Assembly (NCBI GenBank): GCA_019188255.1 | Contig: JAETXT010000005.1 | Location: forward strand, 434,001 to 498,000 | DNA length: 64,000 bases | Direction: 5' to 3' | From: Verticillium longisporum | Taxonomy: Eukaryota > Ascomycota > Sordariomycetes > Glomerellales > Plectosphaerellaceae | Shown here: positions 1 through 11,024 of the stretch, one piece after another | Numbering within the stretch: position 1 is the first letter of the stretch | Layout of the letters: each line of letters begins with the position of its first letter | Position numbers and translations under genes: made by a program | Notes under the pieces: generated by a model | The model's database searches: none | What the model was told of the DNA's origin: nothing | What the model saw: the letters and a program-made list of their open reading frames with translations, nothing else

Positions 1-1286
1 ACCAGGCCCGACGATGACACACGCACACAGGCTTCAGCCCGGCTATTTCAACGGCACTCGGGAGTTCGAAATGAAAGAGTGGCGCTTGAGAGGCTGAAAA
101 GTCGAAATGCCCGAGGTGCGATGCGACGCTGTACCCCAGCTGCCAAGCGCTGGACGACCCGGGGTTGCAGCGGCGGGCGAGCGGTGGCACATTGGGCGCG
201 GTGCGGAGGGCTGGTCCGTGGCCCTATTAGTTGTAGGCCACTCTATGATGCTTCTCGTGATGTTTGCATATAGTGCGCGACCCAAACTTGGGCGACGCGA
301 CTGCCCGGGTGAGGAGGCCGGGTAAAAGACGACGCCCATTTCGGGAAGCTCGACAGGCTATACTAGGGCCATTAAGGGTCTCTAGACGCTTACGCATGGC
401 TAGCGCTCGCAGCCCGAGTCACGAGCTTGACTCAATCGAGATGCCAGGGCCTGGAAATGAGCCTTATGCCGCCGTTGTGGGCTTTATCAGCGGTGCTGTG
501 TAGCCTGCACATATCATGATTGACATGGTAGCCTCCTTTGAAGTATTTGGCCCTAGCATAGCTCACACAAGGTATCGAGTGACGACAATTGCCACGTCGT
601 TGTCAAGCCCGCTAGTGTGCTGGACGGCCTCAGATACACCGTCATGGCATGTTATTCCATCAAATGCAAGGCGAGAAGGCGAGACGGACTATGTGCATGA
701 GTTGTCAGCTTGATAGAGCGATACTATCTGGCTGTGGTCGTCTTGTCGCATTGATCACAGCGGCTGGAATAGTAGACCCTGGAAGTCAACATACATCTGT
801 CAAAGAAGGCGCTGCTGCTGGTGCATCCGGCATCTGGGAGGGGAAAATCTGAATAGATGAACTGCAATATATCATTCAGCCGGCGGTAGACTTGCATATT
901 CCGTGAACTCTCGGGATCTGGCCGGAAGCCTCTTCCGCAACCGCTGCCCTTCCACGCCTGCGTGTATCATGGATGATCTGAAGGAAGTGCCTAGTATACG
1001 GGACTAGGCCGTCGAAGCTCTGCCAACTATATGGGTTGACCTCCTGTAGTCAGGCCAAGCGGTCAAGTCCGAACTCCGAGTAGTGGCCCTGGGAAGACGC
1101 CTCTTCATGCGCGGAAATCCGTTGGCCCGAAGAGTCAGCGCTAGTCACCATAATCTGGACAGTATCCTTTGTTTGTTGATCACATCCACATTCACGAGTT
1201 GTTATGCCCTCAGCTGTAGCAGTCCTGAGAAAATTACCATTAAAATTGTTTCGTATGCTTCGTCATTAATCTATCGCTCCGCTTTA
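1..1286. other. Intergenic, no gene recognised
   Basis: The left edge of the window holds only short overlapping open frames on both strands, without recognisable motifs or splice structure. No tRNA or repeat was seen. It probably contains the 3' flank of the receptor gene that ends at 1287. Confidence 0.5.
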
Positions 1287-2859
1287 CTACCAATTGTCCT
1301 TCGGGCCCGGTGGCTTGGACTGCGTCGCATCTGGAGGAGGAGGACTGTCCAAAGACTTCATCGGCACAAGCCGCGTCTCGTCGTGGAAGTCGACGTTGAA
1401 ACTCTTGGTGAACATGATGCCTTTTGACACGCCTTCCGGTCCGTCTGATGACGCCGACTCGGCATCCCCCCGATCCCGGCTGCTGCTTCTAGCGTGCGAC
1501 TCTGTGCCGAAATGTCTGCGGCTGCGTTGGTTGCCCGTGTTGCTGGCAGACTTGACGTAGTAGCGCGCCATGTCGGAGGTGCCCTGGCGGGTGCTGCCGA
1601 GGATGCGGGGGAAGAAGCGGACGAGGATGAGGCGCAGGGCCGGCATGCAGGCGCAGATGATGCCGACGTTGATCTCGATCGTGGACCAGCTCGCGACGCC
1701 GAACTGATCCCACGTCGGGTTGTGCGTTTTGGCAAAGGCGACGAGGGTCTGCAGACGGAGGATACTGACGACGGTGACGCTGGAGAAACGATCATTAGCA
1801 ACCCGGCTTCGGAGGGCTACAGGTGGGAGACTCACAAGGTGCCAACGCAGAACATGAGGGTGACGCCAATCTTCTTCTTCCAGTGCAGCTTCAGGGTCCT
1901 GATCTGGGACAGGGGCAGAGTGAGCATCCAGAAGTCGAGGACGATGCTGATGCCGGCATTGGCCCAGGCAATGGCGTTGATGTCGAGGCAATGGCCCTGG
2001 TGCTCTCCGTCCCACGAGGTCCAGAAATAGCTGATGGGCTTGCACTGGAAGATGGCGATGAAAATGAACACGACGCCGAAAGCGGCATTGAAGATCATGG
2101 TGCCCCATATAAACTTTCTGATGTCGGTATGGCCGAAGATGCGCATGTAGAAGAACAGGATGGACGTCTTCAGGAGAGCAATCTGGGCAAAGTAGAGAAT
2201 CTCCTGGATGTAGAAGAACTGGATGAACCGCGTAATGTTCTCAAAAGGTACGGTCCAGATATCTTTTCCCATGCCGTTCGTCACGAAGCCGAACGAGTTG
2301 AGAAACGTTCCCGGAAGCCCGACGCAGAGGAGAAGTAGGATGAACCAGTCATCGCGGCCCAGGCTTGTCGGGGCTGCGAAATGCTGGTAGGCAATTCGGA
2401 GAGCGACGACGGTGGCTGATATCACGCCGAGGGAGATGGAAACGGCGTTGAACTTGGCGGAGCGGTCACGCACAGGAGCTTGACAAGAGGTCGCCGTGAA
2501 GTTCTGGGTGACTGGATGGTGTCGGTCAGTATATGTTATTGACCCCTGATCAAGTCAAGGGAGGTCAAACCTAAAGCGTCCTTGACGGTGCATGACTGCA
2601 ACACGCAACCCTGCACGCTGGCCTGCAGTGTCTTGTCTTTGCAGATACACGCGGTATCAGTAGCTGCGCATGTCGAACGCTCAAGGGCAATGCCGAGACA
2701 CGATGTCTACGGAGTCATTAGTCGTCCAGTATGGTGACGCAACGTAGGGCTGTAGTGTGGAGGAAGTCTTACTGCGCAGGCCGGAAGATCGGCAGTGTTT
2801 TGGGCTGCAGCCAAAGTACACCAAATGACCAGACACAGTGCTGTCAGTGAGAACCTCAT
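1287..2859 (-). CDS. CFEM-domain Pth11-like seven-TM receptor
   Basis: Four exons (2859-2773, 2706-2571, 2511-1836, 1779-1287) join in frame to a 463-residue protein. It starts with a signal peptide ([20 protein letters not shown]). A CFEM domain follows, with eight cysteines in the usual pattern (PACA, TSC, STC, TACIC, QGC, QSC, TSC) over about residues 28-85. Then comes a seven-helix bundle of the fungal rhodopsin-like/Pth11 type, including GRDDW and [19 protein letters not shown]. The polar Ser/Arg-rich C-terminal tail of about 100 residues is presumably cytoplasmic. All three introns are 56-66 bp with GT..AG ends. Pth11-class proteins are plasma-membrane sensors of surface or host cues in filamentous fungi; the ligand of this one is unknown. 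The start was chosen because it gives the signal peptide; an upstream in-frame Met at 2937 does not. Confidence 0.88.
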
Positions 2860-4690
2860 TGTGGGGAGTGACGTTGCTTGAAGCGTGATAGAATGTCGTC
2901 CACCTCGCGACGATCGGGTTTGATGAACACAATTCAACTCCTGGTTGGCGAAGGGTTCAACCTGCTTAGACCATCGCCGTCGTTTGGGAGGAAGGTTTGG
3001 GCGTCACTCTTCTTTGACGAACCGCGACCCGGCGAGAAGGGGAGGAGGACATCGGTCTTTTAGGAGTCGAGTCCGTCTCCCGGGGTCGGGTGGTGTCCAA
3101 AGACAGGCAGATCAAACCAACTAACAAAAGTCTGACACCATCGGACGAAGGGTTGCCAGACCCAGCAAGGGCGTTAATGGCGTATCTAGTGGAGATGGCT
3201 TTCGTTGGCTGGCAGTCAATGGTCCAGTGCCTGGGCCTGAGCCTCGATCTGCAAGCGACGCCTTAGCTCGTTCCCATGGCGGAGTTTCTTCACGAGGAGG
3301 CGTCCTCGGCAGCTACATTTGGATCTTGTAGCGAGCAATTCTCGCGTGGCAACTAGGGATTTTGGAAGGGAGGCAGGGAAGGCGACTTGCCGACGGGCCA
3401 TGGCTCGCAACACTGTCAGAGTAAGGATCGTCTCACGGCTCACCAAGCGACCGAGCCATCGGTTCGGTGCATGTCACGCTTTTCTCCGGTGGTCGGTTGG
3501 TACCCAGATCATCAGCCCTTGCTGTTCCCACGCGGCCGGCACAGCGATTCGCGAAAACGTTAAGGAGGGATCGACAGTTCTCAGGGGTAAGCGAGTACAT
3601 CATGCCCCATCAACGCATGGTGGTCCCATTTGAAATTGATCGATCGTACCCACCAACACAATGACAGAGCTGTCGTCGGTTACAGGCACGAGTCGTTCAC
3701 CATGCGGTGGCTTTGGCAAGCGGTGGCGATGTGGATGCGGCAAGCATCCCACGAGAGTCAAGCAGAAGCGGATGGAGGACCCCTTGACAAGTAAAGGATC
3801 ATTTAATAGCCAGTGTGGGCGCTCGAGGAACGACTTCGGGCTCGCGAGACGACTCGTCGTGAAGTCAGTCAGGTGAAATGAAGGAATTACCCGTACCAAA
3901 AGCTCTCGCCTTGCCTCTCAGCCCCTCGGGGCGTATTCCCCCAGAATGACTCGCGACGAGCCCAGCTGTCGCGACCGTGCGCGCCCACCCCTCATGTCAT
4001 TATTGAACCGGTGCTCTGGGGGCGCGCCCGCTGACAAGTTCTCGGACAGGCAATCATCTCGGTGGGTCGCTAGTCTTCGACTTGGTCTTTGTGTTTGTTG
4101 AGAGGGCTGGAACTTAGCTCACGACGAAGAAGCTACCAGGCATTCGGCAGTCGTTTAATCCGAGCAAGACAGTGCTCGTAGGCCAATTGCCGCTGCTCCT
4201 GGCGCCCACGACCCGGATCATATCGCACATGGCATGCGAAGTTGAACATCCCATCTGATTACTGATGACCTCCCTAACTCCTTCACATTTGTATCACCTA
4301 GCAAACCTTCGCCGTCTGCGACGGAATCTTACGGGCTCGGTCTGCACAGTCCATTCCGAGGGCGGGGCAAAACGTCAGTCGCGACCAAAGCTCTAGGACG
4401 CCTGACAAGTCCCACAACATCAGACTATTCCGAGCACAGATTCGCGATACTGTCTGAGGGGCGGCGGTACCCGTCCCGATGGTCGACCCCACACGGCCCA
4501 AATGAAGCCTTAAGCTAGAAGGGAAATGATCGTTTCTGCTTCTCGTTCTCGATGCAGAAGAAACTTAATCATCCAGTCCAACTGTAGATTTGTATCGCAA
4601 AGTGTGGCAGGTGTTGTGATGGAAAGGATGAAGTAAGACTCGGAAGGAAAATAGGATATAGTCACTTTTTTTCACCTCGCTTTGCATACA
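2860..4690. other. Intergenic, no gene recognised
   Basis: About 1.8 kb between the receptor start and the tRNA gene. Open frames here are short, overlap on both strands and show no motifs. The part nearest 2859 must contain the receptor promoter, but no specific element stands out. Confidence 0.5.
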
Positions 4691-4762
4691 TCCGAACTGG
4701 TGTAATGGCTAACATTTGACGCTCTCACCGTCAGGCTCAGGGTTCGATTCCCTGGTTCGGAA
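4691..4762 (+). tRNA. tRNA-Glu (anticodon CUC)
   Basis: A 72-nt cloverleaf can be folded by eye. The acceptor stem TCCGAAC/GTTCGGA pairs over 7 bp. The D arm is GTGT..ACAT, the anticodon stem TGACG/CGTCA encloses loop CTCTCAC (anticodon CTC), and the T arm is CAGGG-TTCGATT-CCCTG. The UCCGA start and the anticodon fit eukaryotic tRNA-Glu. No intron is present. The discriminator base is A at 4762. The CCA end is not encoded, as expected. Confidence 0.93.
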
Positions 4763-4957
4763 TACTTCTGCTTTTGCTCGTCACGATACTCAGAACCCGC
4801 ACGACAAGATCTTGTTTGTGGTACAACCTTTTGAAGCCCCGTCTTTTGTGATGACCCAAACTGAGCACCTTGAATTACCGCCTAATACGCTGAAACTGCC
4901 TGTTAATGGTATTGTTGTGGCAAGTCCATCCAGTAGCTCTCGATTCCCCGTTCCATC

Positions 4958-6773
4958 CTAGTCCTCCTTCGCCTTGAGCATTGTCTGAGTATACTCGGAT
5001 CCCACCCGGAACCACCACCCCGAAATGAGTATGACGAGGCCCCCAACGACAACACAAGTATAGTTCATGTTTTGGACAGTGGCCGGCTGGACGTAGGGGA
5101 ACGAGAAGAAAACGATAGCAAATGTGAGCCAGCAGACTGTGACTGTATTGACGATCGGGCCGATCCTATTGCCCATGTGGAAAACGCCACGATGCATGTT
5201 TCTCCGACCGGTGAGGAGGTTCGTCAGAATCGGGACCATGTAGGACATGTTGTTGATCGTAACGGCAGTGCCAAGCAACGAGTTGAAGGCTGTGGACGAT
5301 CCGAGGTAGAGGCAGCCGAGGAGAGCGACGACTGTAGTCACGGCAATCTGCGAGTTCAGGGGGATTTGGAGTCTAGGGTGCACCTTGGCCCAGCTAGGTG
5401 AGGAAAAAGTCAGCGACAAAGCCCTTGTCCATGTCATTGGGAGCGACTAGACTCACATCCTGGAGAAGGGCATGGCGCCATCACGAGAAAAGGCCCAGAA
5501 GACACGGCCTGTGCTCAATTGGGAGCTTACGACGCAGGGGCCCAGAGCGACGAACAAGATGAAAGTCAGGCCGAACGCGCCTCCTGCGTGCTGCGTAACT
5601 TGACGGAAGAGCTCCGCCAGTGGCAGGCCGGTGTTATTCGTAGTAAGTGCTTCGAAATCCTGGATAGAGAACATGAGGGTGATGAGATAGGTGATGCCAG
5701 TACAGAAGGCAATGATCAGGGTGATTGCGATTGCAAGAGGAGCATTGCGCGACGGCTGGTGTAAGACGGGAATTAGCTGTCTGCTTCATGTGGTACCGTT
5801 TACTCACAGGCGACTTACGTTGGGCATCTCCTCGGTGATGTGAGTGACCCCATCCAAGCCACCAAGACTATACAGAGGGTTGACGAGACCGGTGATGAAG
5901 CAGATGACCTGGTTCTCCCAACCGGTATTGTTGATCCATGTCCTGAAGACAAACTCTGCACTTCGGTGCGTAGGGCACACGCCGCCACGGTGATCAAGAC
6001 TACAAGCCATCCGATTTGGAGGTAAAACAAGGAGAATTTGTTCAGACCGGGAATAATGCGGTTGCCGAACATGACGATGCTGGCCGTGATTAAGTTCAGC
6101 CCCTGATACACGATGAACGTTTGCCAAGCCTTGATTTCAAGGGTCTCGTTGTACAAAGCAATCAATGCCATGAGAATCTGGGCGTAGATAATGTTTGTCG
6201 AAGCAGTGGTGAAAATCCCTAAAAAGACTGTCAGTGAACTGCGTTTCCTTGCATCGTGTATGGCATGTCATACAGCCAAGCACGCTGAACCAGCCTGTGA
6301 AGAAGCTTAGGGGACCGGTGGCCCTCCGGGGCGCCACAGCAGCGATCCAGTGGTACATGCCTCCCTCGGTCGGATACGAGGAGACAAACTCGGCCAGCGA
6401 AGCACCGAGGAAACACTGCAGAGTTGTGACGAGTATGAAGCCGTAGATGACAGCGCCAGGGCCGCCAGCTCCAATCTCGGTGATCAGACCCAGACCCAGA
6501 CCGGTCCAGGAAATGGTCGTCGTGGAAGCAAGGCCAATCAGGCTGAGGGTGCTGAAATGTCTTTTGAGTTCTTGGGTATGACCTTCGAACCAATCAATAT
6601 TAGAACTTAGAGTACTTGTGTATTACGATGCGATACAAAGTCGCAACAAGGGCCAACCTACCCATTTGGGCGAGCCGGAGCTCATCGGCGTCTACCGTTC
6701 CCTTCATGTCGGTCGTCTCCAGACTTCTTTTGGGACTAGGCGCCGCCGCGATGTTGCCGTCGGGGGAACTCAT
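4958..6773 (-). CDS. APC-superfamily amino acid/GABA/choline-type permease (one frame break)
   Basis: Five exons (6773-6662, 6582-6274, 6218-5819, 5755-5457, 5393-4958) encode about 518 residues if one missing base in the C-run at 5973-5975 is allowed. The first half has the ACT-family entry motif (LKRHFSTLSLIGLAST) followed by SWTGLGLGL. The sequence TGLVNPLYSLGGLDGVTHITEEMPN is typical of Uga4/Hnm1-like transporters, as is SSQLSTGRVFWAFSRDGAMPFS. About 12 hydrophobic segments are visible. The hydrophilic N-terminus is short. The substrate cannot be read from sequence; relatives move GABA, choline or amino acids across the plasma membrane. The start at 6773 gives a compact cytoplasmic N-terminus; a Met at 6848 is possible. 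The promoter region (6774-7576) is shared with the divergent secreted-protein gene and carries CGG(G)TTYRCCG sites. The frame break is probably a sequencing error. Confidence 0.85.
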
Positions 6774-6941
6774 CTTGTTTGTTGCACACTTTTGGCTTTC
6801 TGTTGTGGAGGCAGGGGTGTGAATCTGGGGTTCTACCTTGTGGCACACTTTCTTGGGTCATGAGCAGGAACCGGGCACTTGGGACGAGTTATAGTTGACT
6901 CAACGAGTACATCCGAGATGTCGCACCGTCAAACATTGTGC

Positions 6942-6951
6942 CGGTTCACCG
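6942..6951. promoter_or_regulatory. Candidate Zn2Cys6 site CGGTTCACCG (permease promoter)
   Basis: CGG-TTCA-CCG lies 169 bp upstream of the permease start codon. It is one of a set of CGG(G)TTYRCCG sites found in the promoters of the 5-27 kb gene group. The CGG..CCG inverted half-site layout fits Zn2Cys6 regulators. Binding is inferred only. Confidence 0.4.
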
Positions 6952-6968
6952 ACCCCATACTCAGTGTC

Positions 6969-6990
6969 GTGTGCCGGATGTTCGGCACAC
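6969..6990. repeat. Perfect 8-bp inverted repeat GTGTGCCG-N6-CGGCACAC
   Basis: The two 8-bp arms are exact reverse complements separated by GATGTT. It lies about 200 bp upstream of the permease start and 18 bp beyond the CGGTTCACCG site. It could be a dimeric regulator site with everted CCG/CGG halves, or a chance palindrome. Confidence 0.4.
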
Positions 6991-7150
6991 TTAGCTTTAT
7001 CGTCGCGTGATACGTCTGCAAAGATAATGAGCAGGTCTATGGACACGACTCTGGGTTCATTCCCCGCTGGACCCTAGACCCCTATCATGGGTTATCTGGG
7101 TCGACCCATGAGGAGCCGCTATCTGGGATGATTGGGGCATGAGGGGTACC

Positions 7151-7161
7151 CGGCAAACCCG
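7151..7161. promoter_or_regulatory. Candidate site CGGCAAACCCG (permease/secreted protein divergent promoter)
   Basis: On the minus strand this reads CGGGTTTGCCG. The surrounding 14-mer CCCGGCAAACCCGG is identical to the one at 22537-22550, in the kinase/regulator divergent promoter. It lies 378 bp upstream of the permease start and 416 bp upstream of the secreted-protein start. Its regulatory role is inferred. Confidence 0.42.
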
Positions 7162-7771
7162 GACCGGGTCGATAACTGCTGTGAAGCGATTCTCCGGTCC
7201 CCCACATTGTCACATTGTCGGGTCACATCGCGTGGATTACCAGAGCCGAGGATACTCCTCTACAACATGGAAACACACGACCCCTTCCCCCCCGGAATGA
7301 CCGATGACGGGGGCTCTTGCGGGGAAGGTTGGGACGAGGCCCACAATCACGGATATGGGCCTTATCCTTGATTCTTGGTAATTGTGGGGTGCCGACGATA
7401 CTACCAGGCGACGCACACGACAGTTTAACCCATTCCGTTACGATCGGCGTTAGTATTTGAACCCATGATGCCCCTGCTTGACGTAGCATCCGAGCTCGCT
7501 TCACCGCACTCTGTTCCTTAGTCCTCCCCTCCGGTTCCTGTCATAAGCTGCCAAAACGCGTTCGTCTCTTTCTGTTATGGTCCCCTGGGCTCTCGTGGCC
7601 CTGACGGGTACGGCCGCAGGCGCCTCGTCGTACATCGAGTCTTTAACACCTGAAGCGCAGGGTCTCCTTCTGGAGTCTATGAAGTGGATGGACGACTACT
7701 ACGACGCCACTGCCGGCTACTTATATAACTTTAGCAACTCTACTGCTCTGCGGCACGAGACTAGAAGCTCT

Positions 7772-7776
7772 ATCTA
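7772..7776. repeat. Left target-site duplication of the LTR element (mutated)
   Basis: ATCTA precedes the left LTR, while GTCTG follows the right LTR at 18587-18591. The two differ by G-to-A changes at two positions, both in TpG context. Restoring GTCTG makes the host gene read through in frame, so this is the 5-bp duplication with the left copy altered. Confidence 0.75.
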
Positions 7777-7990
7777 TATTAGGACCTGAGGGAGGTATAA
7801 GACCGATAGGGGATCGCCCATTATTTAATCGTAGGAATCAAGAAGAGAGGACCGAGTATAGTAAAGGAATAATTATAAGAAAGGTTAACGGACTAAGATT
7901 TAGAGAAAAGCATCGATTATTCTATCTTCCTAGAGACCTTTAAAAGATTAATAATTAATCCCTTTACTTATTATATAAGATTCCTTAATA
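7777..7990 (+). repeat. Left LTR (214 bp)
   Basis: It starts TATTAGGAC (from TG..) and ends CCTTAATA, matching the less mutated right LTR end CCTTGACA. It aligns along its whole length with 18373-18586, with many C-to-T and G-to-A differences. The left copy is more mutated near its inner end. Confidence 0.85.
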
Positions 7991-9137
7991 TAATAATCGA
8001 TCTACTTCTAAGGAGCGACGACTATTAGGATAATATATTAATTAGAGATATATAGAATATTAGAAGATAAGCTATTATAGGATAATAGATAGAGAATATT
8101 AAAGAATTAATATAATTAAAGCCTAATATAGAATAAGGATAAGATATTAAGAATAATATACTCGATAATCTATTATTAATTATAGATAAGGAACTAAATC
8201 GATAATTAGAGGAAGAATAATATAAACTTATAAGGAAAAGGAAATATAAAGAATTAATTATATTCTAAAAAGGAGACCTAATAAGCCTATTATTAGGAGT
8301 AATTAATAGATTAATATTAATATTTAAGGTAATACCCTATAAAGAATTATAAAATATACCCTTTATAAAGATATAATTATTAATTATTTAATATAAAGGG
8401 ACGTTCTAATTAGAATTTAATACTTTCTTATTTAGCTTTAATATATAATTCTAGCTTAATAAAAAGAATTTCTATAAAGATATCGATAAAATCGTATATA
8501 TAAGTAACTACTTTATTAATACTTTATAATAAAGATAGATATTATATATATAAATAGAATATAAATCTATTTATAAAGTTACTTAGAGAATAATAAAGGC
8601 TTAATTAAAGGGTAATATAGATAATAATATTACTTAAATACTCTAAATAATTATTAAATTATATAAATAGGATTAATAGTTTTAAGCTCTTAATTAGAAA
8701 TATTAAGACTTTATAAATGCCTATAATAACTTAGAAGCGGAGCTATTTAAACCCCTATTATAGATCTATAAAATAATACTTTTATTTATGAAATTTAACC
8801 TAGATCTTATATAATAGATTATAGCTTAGGGAATTCCCTATATAAGAATAGAGCTAAATAGAATAATTAAGAGGGCGGAGACCCTATTATAGACTAAGAG
8901 AAGCCTAAAATAATACTAGGATAATAAGGAGAGAAGCTAAGATAATCTATAATAGACTTAAAATAAAACCTATAGAAGAATAGCTAATAAATAACTATAA
9001 AAAAGAAACGATTAAAAACTAAATAGCTAATTAAATTAATCTACTATATTTTATAGGCTAATAATAGAATAATAATAGATAGATAAAAGAAGGCCTAAAG
9101 CCCTAGACGATATTAAGTATTATAATTATAATATATA

Positions 9138-10977
9138 ACGTAATCCACAAGCGAGTGGTTCACCCAAGCGAGTGGTTCACTTCGCCCGGGCCCACGACCT
9201 ACACCTGAATTCTACAGATTCCACCTCCGCCCGCGATGGAGACTCTTTCAAAAGAAGGTCAATTATTCCTTGCTATCCAAGCTATGGACAATGACCCGAA
9301 CCTAAGCGCCCGGAGTGCTGCGAGGATCTACACCGTCCCCTTAACGACGCTCCTCCGACGCCAGAAGGGCAAACCCTCCCGACGCGAAAGCCCGCCCAAT
9401 TCTGCCAAATTAACAGTACTAGAAGAGAAAACTATTGTCGAATATATCCTTGACCTAGATGCGCGATCTTACCCTCCCCGGTTGGGTGAGGTCGGAGATA
9501 TGGCGAATCGCCTGCTTGCCGACCGTGACGCGCCACGCGTCGGGAAGAACTGGGCCGCAAACTTCGTCAAACGGCAACCAGAGCTCCGGACGCGTTTCTT
9601 TCGCAAGTACGACTACAAGAGGGCCCAATGCGAAGATCCGGACGCGATAAACGCGTGGTTCCGCCTCGTGCATAACATGATCGCCAAGTACGGCATCCAA
9701 GAGGCTGACATGTACAACTTTGACGAGACCGGCTTCCAGATGGGCGTTATCGCCAACGGAATGGTCGTGACCAGTTCGGAAAGACGGTCCAATGTGAAGA
9801 TGAGGCAGCCAGGCAACCGGGAATGGGTTACGGTGATCCAGGGCGTTGGCGCGTTGGGTTTCTCCGTCCCGCCGTTCATCGTGGTTTCGGGCAAGTACCA
9901 CCTCTCGAGCTGGTACCAGGACGACGCGATTTCTCGCGACTGGAGAATCGCAACATCTCCAAACGGCTGGACGACGAATGATATTGGTCTGGAATGGATT
10001 CGGCATTTTGACAGGCATACAAAGTCCCGTACTTCGGGCGGTTATCGCCTACTGATCCTGGATGGCCACGAAAGTCACCACTCGGTCGACTTCGAACTCT
10101 ACTGCAAGGAGAACAACATCATCACACTCTGTATGCCTCCTCATTCGTCACATCTACTCCAGCCTCTCGATGTTGGGTGTTTTGGCCCACTAAAGAAAGC
10201 ATACGGTCGGCAAATCGAGGATAGGATGAGGGCGGGTACAACGCACATCAGCAAAGAGGACTTCTTCCCGGCGTTTTCGGCTGCATTTCAGCAAGCAATG
10301 ACAGAAAAACATCCAGGGAGGCTTTCGAGGAGCGGGGCTTGTCCCCATAACCCGGAAACAGTCCTGTCAAAGCTGGATGTGAGGTTGAGGACGACGACGC
10401 CTCCGGGGACGTCCCACGGGGAGCGTGATTCTTGGGTCTCTAAGACGCCCACTAACCTGCTCGAGGCAGGTTCCCAGACTGACTTCATCAAAGGGCGAAT
10501 CTCACGCCACCAGGAAGCTCCCCAACGTCAATTTTAGATGCTGTTGACTATCTTGCGAAGGGGACGCGGGGTGTTATGCACCAGATCGCTCTTTTGAAGT
10601 CAGAGGTTATGATCCTTCGAGAGGAAAATGCTACACTAAGCCGACGCCGGAGGGCCAAAAGCTACGTCTCCGGGAAGGAGGAAGCATGGCTGTAGGCGAG
10701 GGACAGGACAAGATTGCTCAGAAGGAAGTAGATATCCAGATAAAAGAGGAAACGCTGCAGAACCCGGGTCCCGCGTCGTGGTCCCAGCCGAAGAAACGAT
10801 GCTGTAGCGTATGCGGGAAGACCGGCCACAACGCGGTAGCTATCTCATCTGCAAAGACGAGGAGGAGTGATTTTAATTGATTTACGGCGTTTGGGTTGAG
10901 GTTTTCCTCGGAATGTTTGTCGGGTCGGGGTGAAGTGAACCACTCGCATGGGTGAACCACTCGCTTGTGGATTACGT
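9138..10977 (+). mobile_element. pogo/Fot-type DNA transposon, copy A
   Basis: The 1,840-bp element is flanked by TA dinucleotides (9136-9137 and 10978-10979). It has terminal inverted repeats of about 46 bp, beginning ACGTAATCCACAAGCG, with one mismatch between ends. Each terminal repeat carries the 14-mer GCGAGTGGTTCACY twice, a likely transposase binding site. Base composition is normal, unlike the AT-rich retroelement on both sides. It carries one transposase gene in the + orientation. Copy B (11025-12880) is nearly identical and inverted; the two differ mainly by small indels in the last 350 bp. Confidence 0.92.
9236..10537 (+). CDS. pogo/Fot-like DD35D transposase, copy A, C-terminally frameshifted
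   Basis: This frame gives 433 residues. Residues 1-50 form a helix-turn-helix of the pogo/CENP-B type. Residues about 60-130 hold a second HTH_Tnp_Tc5-like DNA-binding domain. The catalytic triad is D163 (YNFDETGF), D276 (LILDGHESHH) and D312 (LLQPLDVGCFGPLK). The last two are 35 residues apart, so it is DD35D of the DDE_1 superfamily. Compared with copy B, one G is missing near 10513, which shifts the frame and truncates the helical C-terminus. Downstream, out of frame, lies a zinc-knuckle remnant (CCSVCGKTGHN) near 10.80-10.83 kb. A 12-bp deletion relative to copy B removes its last cysteine. The catalytic core is complete, but the full product is not made from this copy. Confidence 0.88.
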   Translation: METLSKEGQLFLAIQAMDNDPNLSARSAARIYTVPLTTLLRRQKGKPSRRESPPNSAKLTVLEEKTIVEYILDLDARSYPPRLGEVGDMANRLLADRDAPRVGKNWAANFVKRQPELRTRFFRKYDYKRAQCEDPDAINAWFRLVHNMIAKYGIQEADMYNFDETGFQMGVIANGMVVTSSERRSNVKMRQPGNREWVTVIQGVGALGFSVPPFIVVSGKYHLSSWYQDDAISRDWRIATSPNGWTTNDIGLEWIRHFDRHTKSRTSGGYRLLILDGHESHHSVDFELYCKENNIITLCMPPHSSHLLQPLDVGCFGPLKKAYGRQIEDRMRAGTTHISKEDFFPAFSAAFQQAMTEKHPGRLSRSGACPHNPETVLSKLDVRLRTTTPPGTSHGERDSWVSKTPTNLLEAGSQTDFIKGRISRHQEAPQRQF

Positions 10978-11024
10978 TATAGATATTATATTAATAATTA
11001 CTTAGAAGTATTATATATAAATTA
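10978..11024. other. 47-bp AT-rich spacer between the two transposons
   Basis: This is A/T-only in character and matches the surrounding RIP-mutated retroelement. Together with TA flanks on both sides, it shows that the two transposons are separate insertions into the retroelement rather than one composite. Confidence 0.7.
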
